NCBI GenBank assembly: GCA_963788115.1
Contig: CAWBFD010000004.1
Coordinates: forward strand, 1,860,001 to 1,924,000
Direction of reading: 5' to 3'
Origin: CAWBFD01 sp963788115
GTDB lineage: Bacteria > Actinomycetota > Thermoleophilia > Solirubrobacterales > 70-9
DNA: 64,000 bases
Position numbers and translations under genes: made by a program. Positions 34,046 through 42,424 of the stretch are shown here, one piece after another (the stretch's first letter is position 1; each line of letters starts with the position of its first letter). A model generated the notes under the pieces. That model ran no database searches. It was not told the DNA's origin and worked only from the letters and a program-made list of their open reading frames with translations.

Positions 34046-35172
34046 CACCACTCCCGGAGCCGCGCGCGGATCAGCAGGTCGTCACCCGACGGCTCGGACT
34101 CCACGGCCAGGGCCCGCTGGGCCTCGGCAAGGCTGTCGGCGCCGCGTCCGCCGGCCAGCGGCCTGGAGCCGGAGCCCCCGATCACGATGGGCGCGATGAA
34201 CAGGCGCAGCTCGTCGACCTCGCCGGCGTCCAGAAACGACCCGGCGAGCCCGGCGCCCCCCTCGAGCAGCAGCGAGGAGAGCCGCCGGCGGCCAAGCTCG
34301 TCCAGCGCGCTCGCGATCCGGGCCTGGCCATCGCCCGGGTAGGAGAGGACGTCGGCGCCGGCTTCACGGAGGGCAGCCCGGCGATTCCCCGGCGCCTCGT
34401 CCGAGCTCACCACGACGAGAGGCGCCTCCACGATCGTCCGGACCAGCCGCGAGTCCGTCGGCAGGCGGGCGTGCGAGTCGAACACGATCCGAACCGGCTG
34501 ACGAGGCGCGTCGACCTCCCGGGCGGTGAGCAGCGGGTCGTCGGCGAGCGCCGTGCCGATCCCCACCGCGACCGCATCGGCCTCCGAGCGCCACCGATGG
34601 ACCAGGAGCCGGCTGGCCGCGCTGGAGATCCACTTCGACTCGCCGGCGGCGGTCGCCGTGCGCCCGTCGAGGGTCAGCGCCGACTTCAGCATCACCAGCG
34701 GGCGGCCGGTGCGGGCCAGCTTCCGGAACGGCTGAATCAGCAGGCGCGCCTCCGCGGCCTCTGCACCGTCCGCGAACTCGACCTCGATCCCCTCGTCGCG
34801 CAGGATCCCCGGGCCGCGACCGCTCGCCTTCTCGCTGGGATCGTCGCAGCCGACAACCACCCGGGCGATCCCGGCCTCGACGATCGCCTCCGCGCAGGGG
34901 GGCTGGCGACCCTGATGCGCGCAGGGCTCCAGCGTCACGTACATGGTCGAGCCGGCGGGATCCTCGCCCCGGCGGCGGCCGTCCTCGAGCGCCGCACGCT
35001 CGGCATGGAGGTCGCCCAGCTCGGCATGAAATCCCTCCCCGATCACCTCGCCGCCGCTGACGATCACCGCGCCCACGAGCGGGTTCGGGCTGACCCGCCC
35101 GCGACCCCCCTCGGCAAGCTCGAGCGCGCGCCGGAGGTGCAGGCGATCCTGGTCGGTTGTGGTCGCGGGCAT
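34045..35172 (-). CDS. ribD: Bifunctional riboflavin deaminase/reductase
   Basis: RibD carries out the pyrimidine deamination and side-chain reduction steps. The N-terminal deaminase has the zinc ligands His56 (LHAERAALEDG) and Cys84/Cys93 in EPCAHQGRQPPC. The C-terminal reductase has KSALTLDGRTAT and LLLEGGAGLAGSFL. The length of 375 aa is standard. It is the first gene of ribD/E/BA/H. I looked for an FMN riboswitch in the 267 bp upstream and saw none, only palindromes. Confidence 0.96.
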   Translation of the reverse strand: MPATTTDQDRLHLRRALELAEGGRGRVSPNPLVGAVIVSGGEVIGEGFHAELGDLHAERAALEDGRRRGEDPAGSTMYVTLEPCAHQGRQPPCAEAIVEAGIARVVVGCDDPSEKASGRGPGILRDEGIEVEFADGAEAAEARLLIQPFRKLARTGRPLVMLKSALTLDGRTATAAGESKWISSAASRLLVHRWRSEADAVAVGIGTALADDPLLTAREVDAPRQPVRIVFDSHARLPTDSRLVRTIVEAPLVVVSSDEAPGNRRAALREAGADVLSYPGDGQARIASALDELGRRRLSSLLLEGGAGLAGSFLDAGEVDELRLFIAPIVIGGSGSRPLAGGRGADSLAEAQRALAVESEPSGDDLLIRARLREW

Positions 35173-35236
35173 CGGTGCTCGATCGTAGGACGGTGGCCGC
35201 CACCACGCCGGGCGAAGGGGCGGCCCGACTACCTGA

Positions 35237-35252
35237 TTGACTGGTCAGTCAA
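35237..35252. promoter_or_regulatory. 16-bp perfect palindrome, repressor-operator-like
   Basis: TTGACTGGTCAGTCAA has 7-bp arms with a two-base centre, the size and form of many TetR-family operators. It lies 65 bp upstream of ribD and 188 bp upstream of the flippase start. No repressor gene is adjacent. Confidence 0.45.
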
Positions 35253-35339
35253 GAGTGTAATGAGCGACGGCCCTGGGCGCCCTCCCTGCGAGAGCGGGAC
35301 GACCTTGGCTCCCCCTCCCCCTGCGAGCACGGGGTTTTG

Positions 35340-35352
35340 CATCACAGTGATG
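35340..35352. promoter_or_regulatory. Short palindrome in the ribD/flippase divergent region
   Basis: CATCAC A GTGATG is a perfect 6-bp inverted repeat in the only AT-richer patch of this 267-bp intergenic region. It may be an operator half-pair. The rest of 35173-35439 shows no gene. Confidence 0.3.
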
Positions 35353-35439
35353 AATTTCCACTCGCTCGCGCTTGGCCCCACGTCCTCGCTCCGCCGCCCC
35401 GACGAGGGACGCCGCAGCGGCGGATACCGTGACGGGCCT

Positions 35440-36849
35440 ATGAAGGGTGGCGAGGCTGGTGCCCCTGCGGCCGCTGGCGGCGCGGTCGCGGAGACTCGGC
35501 GCTTCGGGCGATCGGCCGTGCTCCTCTCCGGCGGCATCGGCCTCGCCGGCCTGCTCACCTACGTCTATTTCTCGCTCGCGTCGCACGTGCTCTCGCGGGA
35601 CGACTACGGGGAGATCGTGGTCCTGTGGTCCGTCACCTTCGTCGCGATCTCGGTCCTCTACCGCCCGGTGGAGCAGCTGCTGTCGCGAACGATCGCGGAG
35701 CGCAACGTCAGCTCCCAGCCGATCGGCGGCCCGCTCCGGGTGGCCGCCGCGATCCAGCTCGCGATCGCGGCGATCAGCGTGGCGGCGATGCTCGCCCTCC
35801 GCGGCCCCCTCGAGGACGACCTGCTGTCGGGCAGCGAGACGCTCTACTGGATCCTGGTCTTTGCGATCGCGGCCTTCGGGGTCAGCTTCTTCGCCCGCGG
35901 GTACCTCGCCGGGAACCGGCGCTTCGGCGTCCTCGCCGGACTGCTCCTGGCCGAGTCGGCGTCACGGGCGGCGTTCGCGCTTGCCGTCGCGATCGGCATC
36001 GCCGAGGGCCAGGAGGCGGTCGCCCTCGGAATCGCCGCGGCGCCGTGTCTGAGCCTGCTGGTGGTGCCGTTGGCGCTCGGGCGGCACGCCGCCACAGAGT
36101 CGGATGCCGATCGCGCGCGCGCCGCGGCGGTGCCCGCCGGCGCCGAGCCCTTCCCGCTGGCGAGGGGCGGCGCGTTCGCCGCCGCGGTCCTCCTGATCAT
36201 GCTCAGCGAGCAGACGATGCTGAACGCCGGTCCGCTGCTCGTGCAGGCGACCGACGGAGCGGCGGCCGCCGGCTTCATCTTCAACGTGCTGATGGTGGCA
36301 AGGGCTCCGCTGGTCCTGTTCCAGGGATTCTCGACCAGCCTGCTTCCGCACCTGACACGGCTGCTGGCGGGCGGAACGGACGGCGACGCCGACGCATTCC
36401 GGCTCTCGGTCCGGGCGACCGTGATCGCGATCGCCGGGTTCACCGCCTTCGTCTGTGCGGTGCTCGCGATCGCCGGGCCCGATCTGATGCAGCTCGCGTT
36501 CGGCGACAAATTCGAATACGACCGCGCCGGGCTGCTGATCGTCGGAGCGGGCATGGGGCTCTACCTGACCGCGACCACGCTCAACCAGGCGGCGCTCGCG
36601 CAAGGACAGGCGCGACGTGCCGCCGCCTGCTGGGTTGGCTGCGCGCTCGCCTTCCTCATCTGGAGCATCGCCGGCCCCTTCGACGAGCTCCGCCGGGTCG
36701 AGGTCGGCTTCACCGGGGCGGCGGCCCTGCTGAGCGTGCTGCTCTACGCGGTCTACCGCGTTCCGCGCGGTCGACCGGGCGACCGCGTGCTCCCCGGCTC
36801 ACCGGCCGAGCTCGAGGTGAGGCTGGCCGCTGCGGACGAGGCGGGGTGA
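35440..36849 (+). CDS. Polysaccharide flippase-like membrane protein (Wzx/MVF superfamily)
   Basis: This is a 469-aa integral membrane protein with 12-14 predicted helices (LLSGGIGLAGLLTYVYFSLA, FAAAVLLIMLSEQTMLNAG, FTAFVCAVLAIAGPDLM). The overall pattern is that of the oligosaccharide-flippase branch of the MATE/MVF superfamily, including SHVLSRDDYGEIVVLWSV near the N-terminus. It would move a lipid-linked glycan across the membrane. No glycosyltransferase is adjacent, so the substrate is unknown. ATG at 35440 was chosen, because the upstream part of the longer frame is antisense to ribD. Confidence 0.83.
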   Translation: MKGGEAGAPAAAGGAVAETRRFGRSAVLLSGGIGLAGLLTYVYFSLASHVLSRDDYGEIVVLWSVTFVAISVLYRPVEQLLSRTIAERNVSSQPIGGPLRVAAAIQLAIAAISVAAMLALRGPLEDDLLSGSETLYWILVFAIAAFGVSFFARGYLAGNRRFGVLAGLLLAESASRAAFALAVAIGIAEGQEAVALGIAAAPCLSLLVVPLALGRHAATESDADRARAAAVPAGAEPFPLARGGAFAAAVLLIMLSEQTMLNAGPLLVQATDGAAAAGFIFNVLMVARAPLVLFQGFSTSLLPHLTRLLAGGTDGDADAFRLSVRATVIAIAGFTAFVCAVLAIAGPDLMQLAFGDKFEYDRAGLLIVGAGMGLYLTATTLNQAALAQGQARRAAACWVGCALAFLIWSIAGPFDELRRVEVGFTGAAALLSVLLYAVYRVPRGRPGDRVLPGSPAELEVRLAAADEAG

Positions 36850-36853
36850 GCTC

Positions 36854-37528
36854 CTAAGTCGCCCCCGCGGCCTCAGCGATCCTCGTGTAGGCGCCCGCCG
36901 GGTCGGGGTCGCCGAACACGGCGGAGCCGGCGACGAACAGCGTGGCGCCGGCGGCCGCGACCGAGCCCACGGTGTCGGCGTCGAGGCCCCCGTCCGCCTC
37001 CAGCACGACGTCCGGGGCCAGCGCCCGCAGGCGCTCGAGCTTCCCCGGCGAGGTCTCGATGAACGGTTGACCGCCCCAGCCGGGGTTGACGGTCATGCAC
37101 AGCACGATGTCGGCCGCCGTCGTGAGCTCGCCGACCGCCGCCGCCGGGGTGCCGGGATTGAGCGCGAGCCCGGCGAGGCAGCCAGCGTCGCGGATCGCGC
37201 CCAGCGTTCGGTGAGCGTTTGCGTCGGCTTCGAAGTGGAACGTGATCGAGTCGGCACCCGCCCGCGCGAACTCGGCGACCTGCTCGGCGGGCCGCTCGAT
37301 CATCAGATGCACATCCACGCCCCCTCCGGCGGAATGGACCCGATCGGCGATCGAGGCAACGATCAGGGGGCCGATCGTGATCGGGGGGACGAAGTGCCCG
37401 TCCATGACGTCCACGTGGATGACGCGGGCCCCCGCGGCCATCACCTCGTCGATCTGCGTCCCGAGGCGCGAGAAGTCGGCGGAGAGGATCGAGGGCGCCA
37501 CGCGCGACGCCGCGAGCAGGTCCTTCAT
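36854..37528 (-). CDS. rpe: Ribulose-phosphate 3-epimerase
   Basis: Rpe interconverts ribulose-5-P and xylulose-5-P. The TIM-barrel motifs are APSILSADFSRLG, VIHVDVMDGHFVPP, VDVHLMIERPAEQV, VNPGWGGQPFIE and LEADGGLDADTV. At 224 aa it is standard. The start at ATG 37528 is preceded by GGGAGG in leader D2. It lies in the actinobacterial rsmB/rpe/rib region and could feed ribulose-5-P to RibBA. Confidence 0.96.
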   Translation of the reverse strand: MKDLLAASRVAPSILSADFSRLGTQIDEVMAAGARVIHVDVMDGHFVPPITIGPLIVASIADRVHSAGGGVDVHLMIERPAEQVAEFARAGADSITFHFEADANAHRTLGAIRDAGCLAGLALNPGTPAAAVGELTTAADIVLCMTVNPGWGGQPFIETSPGKLERLRALAPDVVLEADGGLDADTVGSVAAAGATLFVAGSAVFGDPDPAGAYTRIAEAAGAT

Positions 37529-37605
37529 ACACCCTCCCAGGTTCGCGCTCGGCCGGGGACACCTGCTCCCCGCCGCACCCTCCCCTTGCACTGCCTCGCG
37601 CTCAC
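37525..37605 (-). promoter_or_regulatory. Family D leader with 26-codon upstream ORF (rpe)
   Basis: The same 73-bp leader as before fakA (84% identical). GTG at 37605 overlaps the stop of the zinc-ribbon gene (GTGA). It opens 26 codons (VSARQCKGRVRRGAGVPGRA and on) that end in TGA overlapping the rpe ATG. GGGAGG stands four bases before that ATG. The layout links three reading frames by stop/start overlaps. Confidence 0.55.
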
Positions 37606-37829
37606 AGGGCGCTGAGCATCGAGTGTCCGCAGTGCTGACAGAGCAGGTCCTCGTCGGCCCGCATCCGCACGATCGTTTGGTGCTCCCCGCAGTTGGGGCA
37701 CTGCGAGACGAGCTCGTAGCGGCGCAGGCAGTAGACGCAGCGGTAGCGGCCGGGGAGCTGCGTCGGGCGAAGCCAGGGCTCGCCACAGCCGGGACAGGCG
37801 GGGCGCGGGAGCTTCGCGTCGGTCGCCAC
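37602..37829 (-). CDS. Small zinc-ribbon protein, 75 aa
   Basis: Four CxxC pairs (CPGC, CVYC, CPNC, CQHC) in 75 residues predict two zinc ribbons. The arrangement recalls the YfgJ/DUF1407 type, but I cannot assign the family. It lies seven bases after the rsmB stop, and its own stop overlaps the leader frame upstream of rpe. A role in nucleic-acid or protein binding is possible but unproven. Confidence 0.75.
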   Translation of the reverse strand: MATDAKLPRPACPGCGEPWLRPTQLPGRYRCVYCLRRYELVSQCPNCGEHQTIVRMRADEDLLCQHCGHSMLSAL

Positions 37830-37835
37830 CAGCGC

Positions 37836-39224
37836 TCAGCCTCGGCGTCGCAGCCGCGCGATGAAGAACCCGGCGGTCCCGTCGCGATCGGGAAGCGTCT
37901 GGAGCGCGCGAGGCTCGCCGCTCGCGGCGAGCGCGGGGTGCGCGGGGCCGAGCTGATCGACCTCCAGCGAGGGGTCGCTCGCCACAACCGCGCTGACGAC
38001 GCCCTCGTTCTCATTGGCGGAGATCGTGCAGGTGGCGTAGACCGCGATCCCACCGGGCCGAAGCGCCCCGGCGGCACGCTCGAGCAGCGTTCGCTGAAGC
38101 TCCGCCAGCCGCCCGACCTGCTCGGGTGACTTCCGCCAGCGGGCATCGGGGCGCGACGCGAGCGCCCCCAGGTCGCTGCAGGGAGGATCCACGAGGGCTC
38201 GATCGTAGCCGTCGCCGAGGTCGACGCGCGCCGCATCGCCCACGGTCACGCTCGCACAGGAGACCCCGGCACGGGCGCAGAGCTCCTTCACCTGGGCCGC
38301 CCGCGCGGGATCGAGCTCGAACGCGGCCACGTCGCCCCGATTCTCGATCCTCGCGGCGATCTGGGTGGTCTTGATTCCCGGCCCCGCGCATGAGTCCACC
38401 ACCCGCTCGCCGGGGCCCGGGTCGAGCACCGCGACGACCGCCTGGGAGGCCCTCGACTGAGGGATCAGGAGTCCGTCGGCCACCGCCGCTCGCATGGCCT
38501 CCCCCACTCCGGCCTCGACCACCAAGGCCTCGGGCGGATCGAGGATCGTGTCCCCCGACCCCCGCCGGACCGGACCCCCGGCCGCCTGGAGCTCCGCGAC
38601 GAGCCGCCCGGGATCAGCGCGAAGCGTGTTCACCCGGAAGGCGGTCTCGGCGGGCTCGTTCATCGCGCGCATCTGCGCGCGGGCCGACTCGGCGCCCAGC
38701 TCGCGCCACCACATGCGCGCCAGCCACGCCGGGTAGGAGTGGGCGGTCGCGGCGCCCTCGGGCGTCGAATCGTCGAGGCCGCTGAGCAGCGCCTCGCGCT
38801 CCCGCGCGATTCGGCGCAGCACGGCGTTCGCGAGGCCGGCCGCCGCCTCGCGACGCCGGCGCTTGCGGCCGCCCGCGCCTCCCTTGGCCAGCTCGACCGC
38901 CTGATCGACGACGGCGTGGGCGGGCACGGATCTGCTGTACAGGAGCTCGTAGATCCCGAGGCGCAGCGCGGCGAGCACCGGCGGGTCGAGCCGCTCGGGC
39001 GGGCGCTCGGCGACGGCATCGATCAGGTGGTCCGACGTGCCCCGCCGCTGGACGGCGCCGTAGGCGAGCCGCCGCCCCAGGGCGAGGTCGCGACCCTCGA
39101 GCCGGTGCCGCTCCGCGGCGGAATGAAATGCGCGATCCGTCCAGGCCTCGTGCTCGAACGTCCGGCGCAGGACCTCGTAGGCCGCCCGCCGCGCCGGCGA
39201 GACCTGGGTCTGGCTCTCACTCAC
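37836..39224 (-). CDS. rsmB: 16S rRNA (cytosine967-C5)-methyltransferase
   Basis: RsmB makes m5C967 in 16S rRNA. An N-terminal NusB-like domain (about 1-150, RRAAYEVLRRTFEHEAW) precedes the methyltransferase domain. That domain has VVDSCAGPGIKTTQIA, the motif IV cysteine in VDPPCSDLG and the motif VI cysteine in YATCTISANENEGVV. At 462 aa it is complete. It starts with an ATGA overlap with fmt. Confidence 0.95.
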   Translation of the reverse strand: MSESQTQVSPARRAAYEVLRRTFEHEAWTDRAFHSAAERHRLEGRDLALGRRLAYGAVQRRGTSDHLIDAVAERPPERLDPPVLAALRLGIYELLYSRSVPAHAVVDQAVELAKGGAGGRKRRRREAAAGLANAVLRRIAREREALLSGLDDSTPEGAATAHSYPAWLARMWWRELGAESARAQMRAMNEPAETAFRVNTLRADPGRLVAELQAAGGPVRRGSGDTILDPPEALVVEAGVGEAMRAAVADGLLIPQSRASQAVVAVLDPGPGERVVDSCAGPGIKTTQIAARIENRGDVAAFELDPARAAQVKELCARAGVSCASVTVGDAARVDLGDGYDRALVDPPCSDLGALASRPDARWRKSPEQVGRLAELQRTLLERAAGALRPGGIAVYATCTISANENEGVVSAVVASDPSLEVDQLGPAHPALAASGEPRALQTLPDRDGTAGFFIARLRRRG

Positions 39225-40132
39225 ACTGCCAGCCGGGGTGCGGGGTGACCGCGCAGATATGCGTCGGCGGGCATTGGCCGCCGGCCGGGGGGCTGAAGCA
39301 CGGCCAGCCGGAGGAGGCCGCGGCCGCAGCCGAGCAGAAGCGACCCGTCGTCGACGCGGACGTCCCCCGCGGGCGCGGCGCCGTCCTCGGCCAACGCCTC
39401 CCGGACCCCGAGGCGAGCTCCTCCGTCGAGCTCGAGGAATGCCCCGATGTGAGGGGTCAGGGCCCGGACCACGCGCTCGAGCTCGACGGCCGGTCGGCCC
39501 AGATCGAGCCGGCGCTCGGACGGCGCGATCTTGTCGGCGTAGGTCGCGCCGGAATCGTCCTGCTCCGTGAACGAAAGCTCGCCGGCCGCGTGCAGGTCGA
39601 GGGTGCTGACGATGAGCTCGCCGCCGAGCTCCGCGAGCCTCGCCGAGAGTGAGCCGAAGTCGTCGTCGGGCGCAATCGCCATTCGCTCCTGAAGCGTGAT
39701 CGGGCCCGAGTCGAGGCCGGCGGTCACCCGCATGATCGTCACCCCGGTCTCCTCGTCCCCGGCCATGATCGCGCGCTCGATCGGAGCCGCGCCCCGCCAG
39801 CGAGGCAGCAGCGAGGGATGGACGTTGAGCAACTCGAGCTCCGACAGGAGCGGCTCCCGGATCAGCTGGCCGAAGGCGCAGACCACGGCCACGTCGGGCT
39901 GGGCGGCGCGAAGCCGCTCGAACGCCTCGGGGTCGTTGACGCTCCCGGTCTGAAGCAGCTCGACCCCAAGCTCGCGAGCGGCCTCGGCCGCCGGCGGCGA
40001 GCTCAAGCGCCGGCCCCGCCCCCGCGGCCGATCGGGCGGGGTTATCGCCAGGGTCAGCTCGTGCGGCGATCCGCCCAACCGCCGCAGGACGGTCGCCGCG
40101 TACTCGGACGTGCCGAGGAAGGCGACCTGCAC
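39221..40132 (-). CDS. fmt: Methionyl-tRNA formyltransferase
   Basis: Fmt formylates initiator Met-tRNA. The N-terminal domain has VAFLGTSEYAATVLRRL, the formyl-donor site LNVHPSLLPRWRGAAPI (catalytic N..H), and TIMRVTAGLDSGPI. The C-terminal OB fold includes GDVRVDDGSLLLGCG. It is 303 aa from GTG 40132, five bases after def. The upstream part of the longer frame is noise. Confidence 0.96.
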   Translation of the reverse strand: MQVAFLGTSEYAATVLRRLGGSPHELTLAITPPDRPRGRGRRLSSPPAAEAARELGVELLQTGSVNDPEAFERLRAAQPDVAVVCAFGQLIREPLLSELELLNVHPSLLPRWRGAAPIERAIMAGDEETGVTIMRVTAGLDSGPITLQERMAIAPDDDFGSLSARLAELGGELIVSTLDLHAAGELSFTEQDDSGATYADKIAPSERRLDLGRPAVELERVVRALTPHIGAFLELDGGARLGVREALAEDGAAPAGDVRVDDGSLLLGCGRGLLRLAVLQPPGRRPMPADAYLRGHPAPRLAV

Positions 40133-40137
40133 GGGCC

Positions 40138-40764
40138 CTAGAGATCCTCTTCCTCGTCCCCCGTCTCCGGGCTGTATGCGGTGCCCTCCCGCAGCGCCCG
40201 CAGCGCCGCCTTGCGCTGGTCGCGGACCGTCCGGTCGAGCATCAGGACGCCGTCGAGGTGGTCGATCTCGTGCTGCAGCACCCGCGCCTCCAGCCCCGAG
40301 GCCTCGATCAGGAGCGGCTCGGCATCGACGCCGACGCCCCGCACACGCGCGTGGAGCGGTCGCTCCACGTCGACCGCGACCCTGGGCAGGCTGAGACAGC
40401 CCTCGGTGGCGACCGTGAGCTCGTCCGAGCGCCACTCGATCACGGGGTTGACGAGCGCCGTCGGGGTCGCGTCAGGCCCGGCCTGGAACACCAGAAGGCG
40501 CCGCATCACCCCGAGCTGCGTGGCGGCGAGCCCGACACCCACCGCATCGCGCATGATCCCGATCATCCGCTCGGCCTCCCGCTCGAGCTCGGGGCCGAAC
40601 TCGGTCACCTCCGAGGCCCGGGACTTCAGCACCGGGTCGCCGAACTGGCGGATCAGCGCGAGCGCAAGCTCGCGTCGCTCGCGTTCCTCCTCGGTCAGCT
40701 CCAGGCCGTCGTCATCGGCCTGGCCCTCGACCTCGATCGTCTCGTCTCGAACCGCTTCGCTCAT
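40138..40764 (-). CDS. def: Peptide deformylase
   Basis: Def removes the N-formyl group from nascent proteins. The three metal/catalytic motifs are GVGLAATQLG (76-85), EGCLSLP and HEIDHLDG. At 208 aa it has about 30 extra acidic N-terminal residues (ETIEVEGQADDDGLELTEEE) before the usual start. It precedes fmt, the classical pair. Confidence 0.96.
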   Translation of the reverse strand: MSEAVRDETIEVEGQADDDGLELTEEERERRELALALIRQFGDPVLKSRASEVTEFGPELEREAERMIGIMRDAVGVGLAATQLGVMRRLLVFQAGPDATPTALVNPVIEWRSDELTVATEGCLSLPRVAVDVERPLHARVRGVGVDAEPLLIEASGLEARVLQHEIDHLDGVLMLDRTVRDQRKAALRALREGTAYSPETGDEEEDL

Positions 40765-40808
40765 CTGGGATCGAGTCTAGGTGCTGAGGCGCGGCCCGCA
40801 CCGGCGGA

Positions 40809-42344
40809 TCAGCGGGCGCGCACTCTCTCGCTCAGCCTCTCGGTGACGTTCCCGACCTCGTCCTGCGCCCAGAGCCTGATCGTGGCCGTCGGATGCCGGC
40901 GGCGCCGAAGCGCCCTGCGAAGGGGCTTCCTGGAGCGGCGCGTGAGCTGCACCGCGATCCTCGTCCACCGCCCTGCCGGACTCGCCTCGGTCGCCCCGCG
41001 AAGCTGGAGCGAGCGGCCGCCGACGTTGAGCCGGCCCGTGGCGAACAGATGGCAGTCCTCGTCGCACCGCGCCCTGACCGCGATCCCTCCCTGCTCCAGC
41101 ATCCGCTGGGCCTCCGGCGCGCGGACCTCGATCACCGGCGGCGTCGTGTCCTCGGGAGGAGGTGGCGGGGGTGGCGGGGGCGGGGGTGGCGGTGGCGGGG
41201 GCTCGTCATCGACCACCGGATCGATCCGGATGATCTTGCCGAGGAGCGACTCGAGGCTCTGGGCGTCGCCCTCCGGGTCGCCCTGGCTGCCGCCATCCCC
41301 TGTCGAGAGGTAGAGGTAACCGTCCGGCCCGAACTGAAGCTGGCCCCCGTTGTGGTTCGACGCCTGGCCGTGGGGGATTGTCAGGATCGGCCGCCGGCTG
41401 GCGGGGTCGGCGGTGGTTGGGTCGGTGACCGAGCGGCGGAACTGATCGACCTGCAGGTCGCCCTCAGGGGTCGTGTAGAAGACGTAGAGGATCCCCGAAG
41501 TCGCGTAGTCGGGCGCGACGGCGACCCCGAGCAGCCCCCGCTCGCCATTCGTGGTCGTCTCGACCGAGAGGAACTCGTGCGGCTCGTCGTCCCCACCCAC
41601 GACCAGCTGCAAGCTGCCACCGCGCTCGGCGACGAACAGCTGATCCGGATCCCCGAGCGGCGCGGCAACCGCCATCGGGCGGTCGAACGAGAACGGGAGG
41701 GCGGTCTTCGTCAGTGTGTCGCCTGGGCCGGCGACCAGCCGGTAGACGCTGCCATCCGCGAGGGAGGTGGCGTAGAGCCGCCCCAATCCATCCTCGCCGA
41801 AGCTGGAGATCGCGGGCACCGTGAGGCCGGTGCTCTGAGCGGCCCCCGTCGCAGGCGGGACAGCCGGGTCGAGCCATCTGACGATGCCGTCCTTGATGCT
41901 GCTGAAGAGGTAGCGGCCCTGCCATTGCGGCAGCTCCGGGTCGCGCACGACGTAGCCGCCGATCACCGCGTCGCCCCCGGTGTTGGCGAAGTCGTAGATC
42001 GGCTCGACCGCACCCGGAGCCTCGCACCCGCCGGGCCCATCCACCTTCCCCTCGCGGCAATTCCAGCCGAGGTTGGCGCCGGCGATCTCCCCGGCCGGCA
42101 GCAGGTCGATCTCCTCGCGAACGCTGCCGCCCACGTCGCCGACGATCATGTCGCCGGTGAGCCGGTCGAAGGACCAGCGGAACGGGTTCCGCATCCCGTA
42201 GACGTAGATCTCCCCCCGCGCCCCCGCAGTCTCGACGAACGGGTTGTCCGGCGGGATCTCGTAGGCGGGCTCCTGCGCGCGAGCGGGCGCCGCCGCCAGC
42301 GCGGCCGCCGCGAGCACCGCCACGAACGCGATCGATCCCTGCAC
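40809..42344 (-). CDS. Secreted glucose/sorbosone-dehydrogenase-type propeller, circularly permuted
   Basis: A GTG start and signal peptide (FVAVLAAAALAAAPARAQ) direct export. The PQQ-dependent soluble sugar dehydrogenase (GSDH) blades are present but out of order. Residues 27-203 hold what is normally the C-terminal half: YEIPPDNPFVETAGARGEIY, MRNPFRWSFDRLTGDM, LPQWQGRYLFSSI, ISSFGEDGLGRLYATSL. Residues 217-376 hold the normal N-terminal half: FDRPMAVAAPLGDPDQLFVA, GERGLLGVAVAPDYA, NHNGGQLQFGPDGYLYLSTG, SLLGKIIRIDP. The putative catalytic His331 is present. Sixteen prolines (382-397) lead to a domain of about 110 residues with a Cys pair (CDEDCHLFATG) and a basic end. It lies between def and priA. 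Activity is inferred from the fold only. Confidence 0.85.
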   Translation of the reverse strand: MQGSIAFVAVLAAAALAAAPARAQEPAYEIPPDNPFVETAGARGEIYVYGMRNPFRWSFDRLTGDMIVGDVGGSVREEIDLLPAGEIAGANLGWNCREGKVDGPGGCEAPGAVEPIYDFANTGGDAVIGGYVVRDPELPQWQGRYLFSSIKDGIVRWLDPAVPPATGAAQSTGLTVPAISSFGEDGLGRLYATSLADGSVYRLVAGPGDTLTKTALPFSFDRPMAVAAPLGDPDQLFVAERGGSLQLVVGGDDEPHEFLSVETTTNGERGLLGVAVAPDYATSGILYVFYTTPEGDLQVDQFRRSVTDPTTADPASRRPILTIPHGQASNHNGGQLQFGPDGYLYLSTGDGGSQGDPEGDAQSLESLLGKIIRIDPVVDDEPPPPPPPPPPPPPPPPEDTTPPVIEVRAPEAQRMLEQGGIAVRARCDEDCHLFATGRLNVGGRSLQLRGATEASPAGRWTRIAVQLTRRSRKPLRRALRRRRHPTATIRLWAQDEVGNVTERLSERVRAR

Positions 42345-42424
42345 GCCGTGCCAGTATCGCCGATGCCAGCCGTCTCTGTTTCTCGCAGGTGTGCCCGACC
42401 CAGCGGGGGCCTCGACGGAAGGGG

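Noticed and set aside
35173..35439. FMN riboswitch ahead of ribD
   Set aside because: None of the conserved FMN aptamer segments is visible on the minus strand; only palindromes are present.
34471..35439. Long upstream extension of the flippase reading frame
   Set aside because: It is antisense to ribD and lacks any flippase similarity; the family N-terminus is at 35440.
41160..41212. GGTGGC-type tandem repeat as a frameshift or slippage site breaking the dehydrogenase
   Set aside because: It encodes sixteen prolines in frame and the domain downstream continues normally, so it is a linker.
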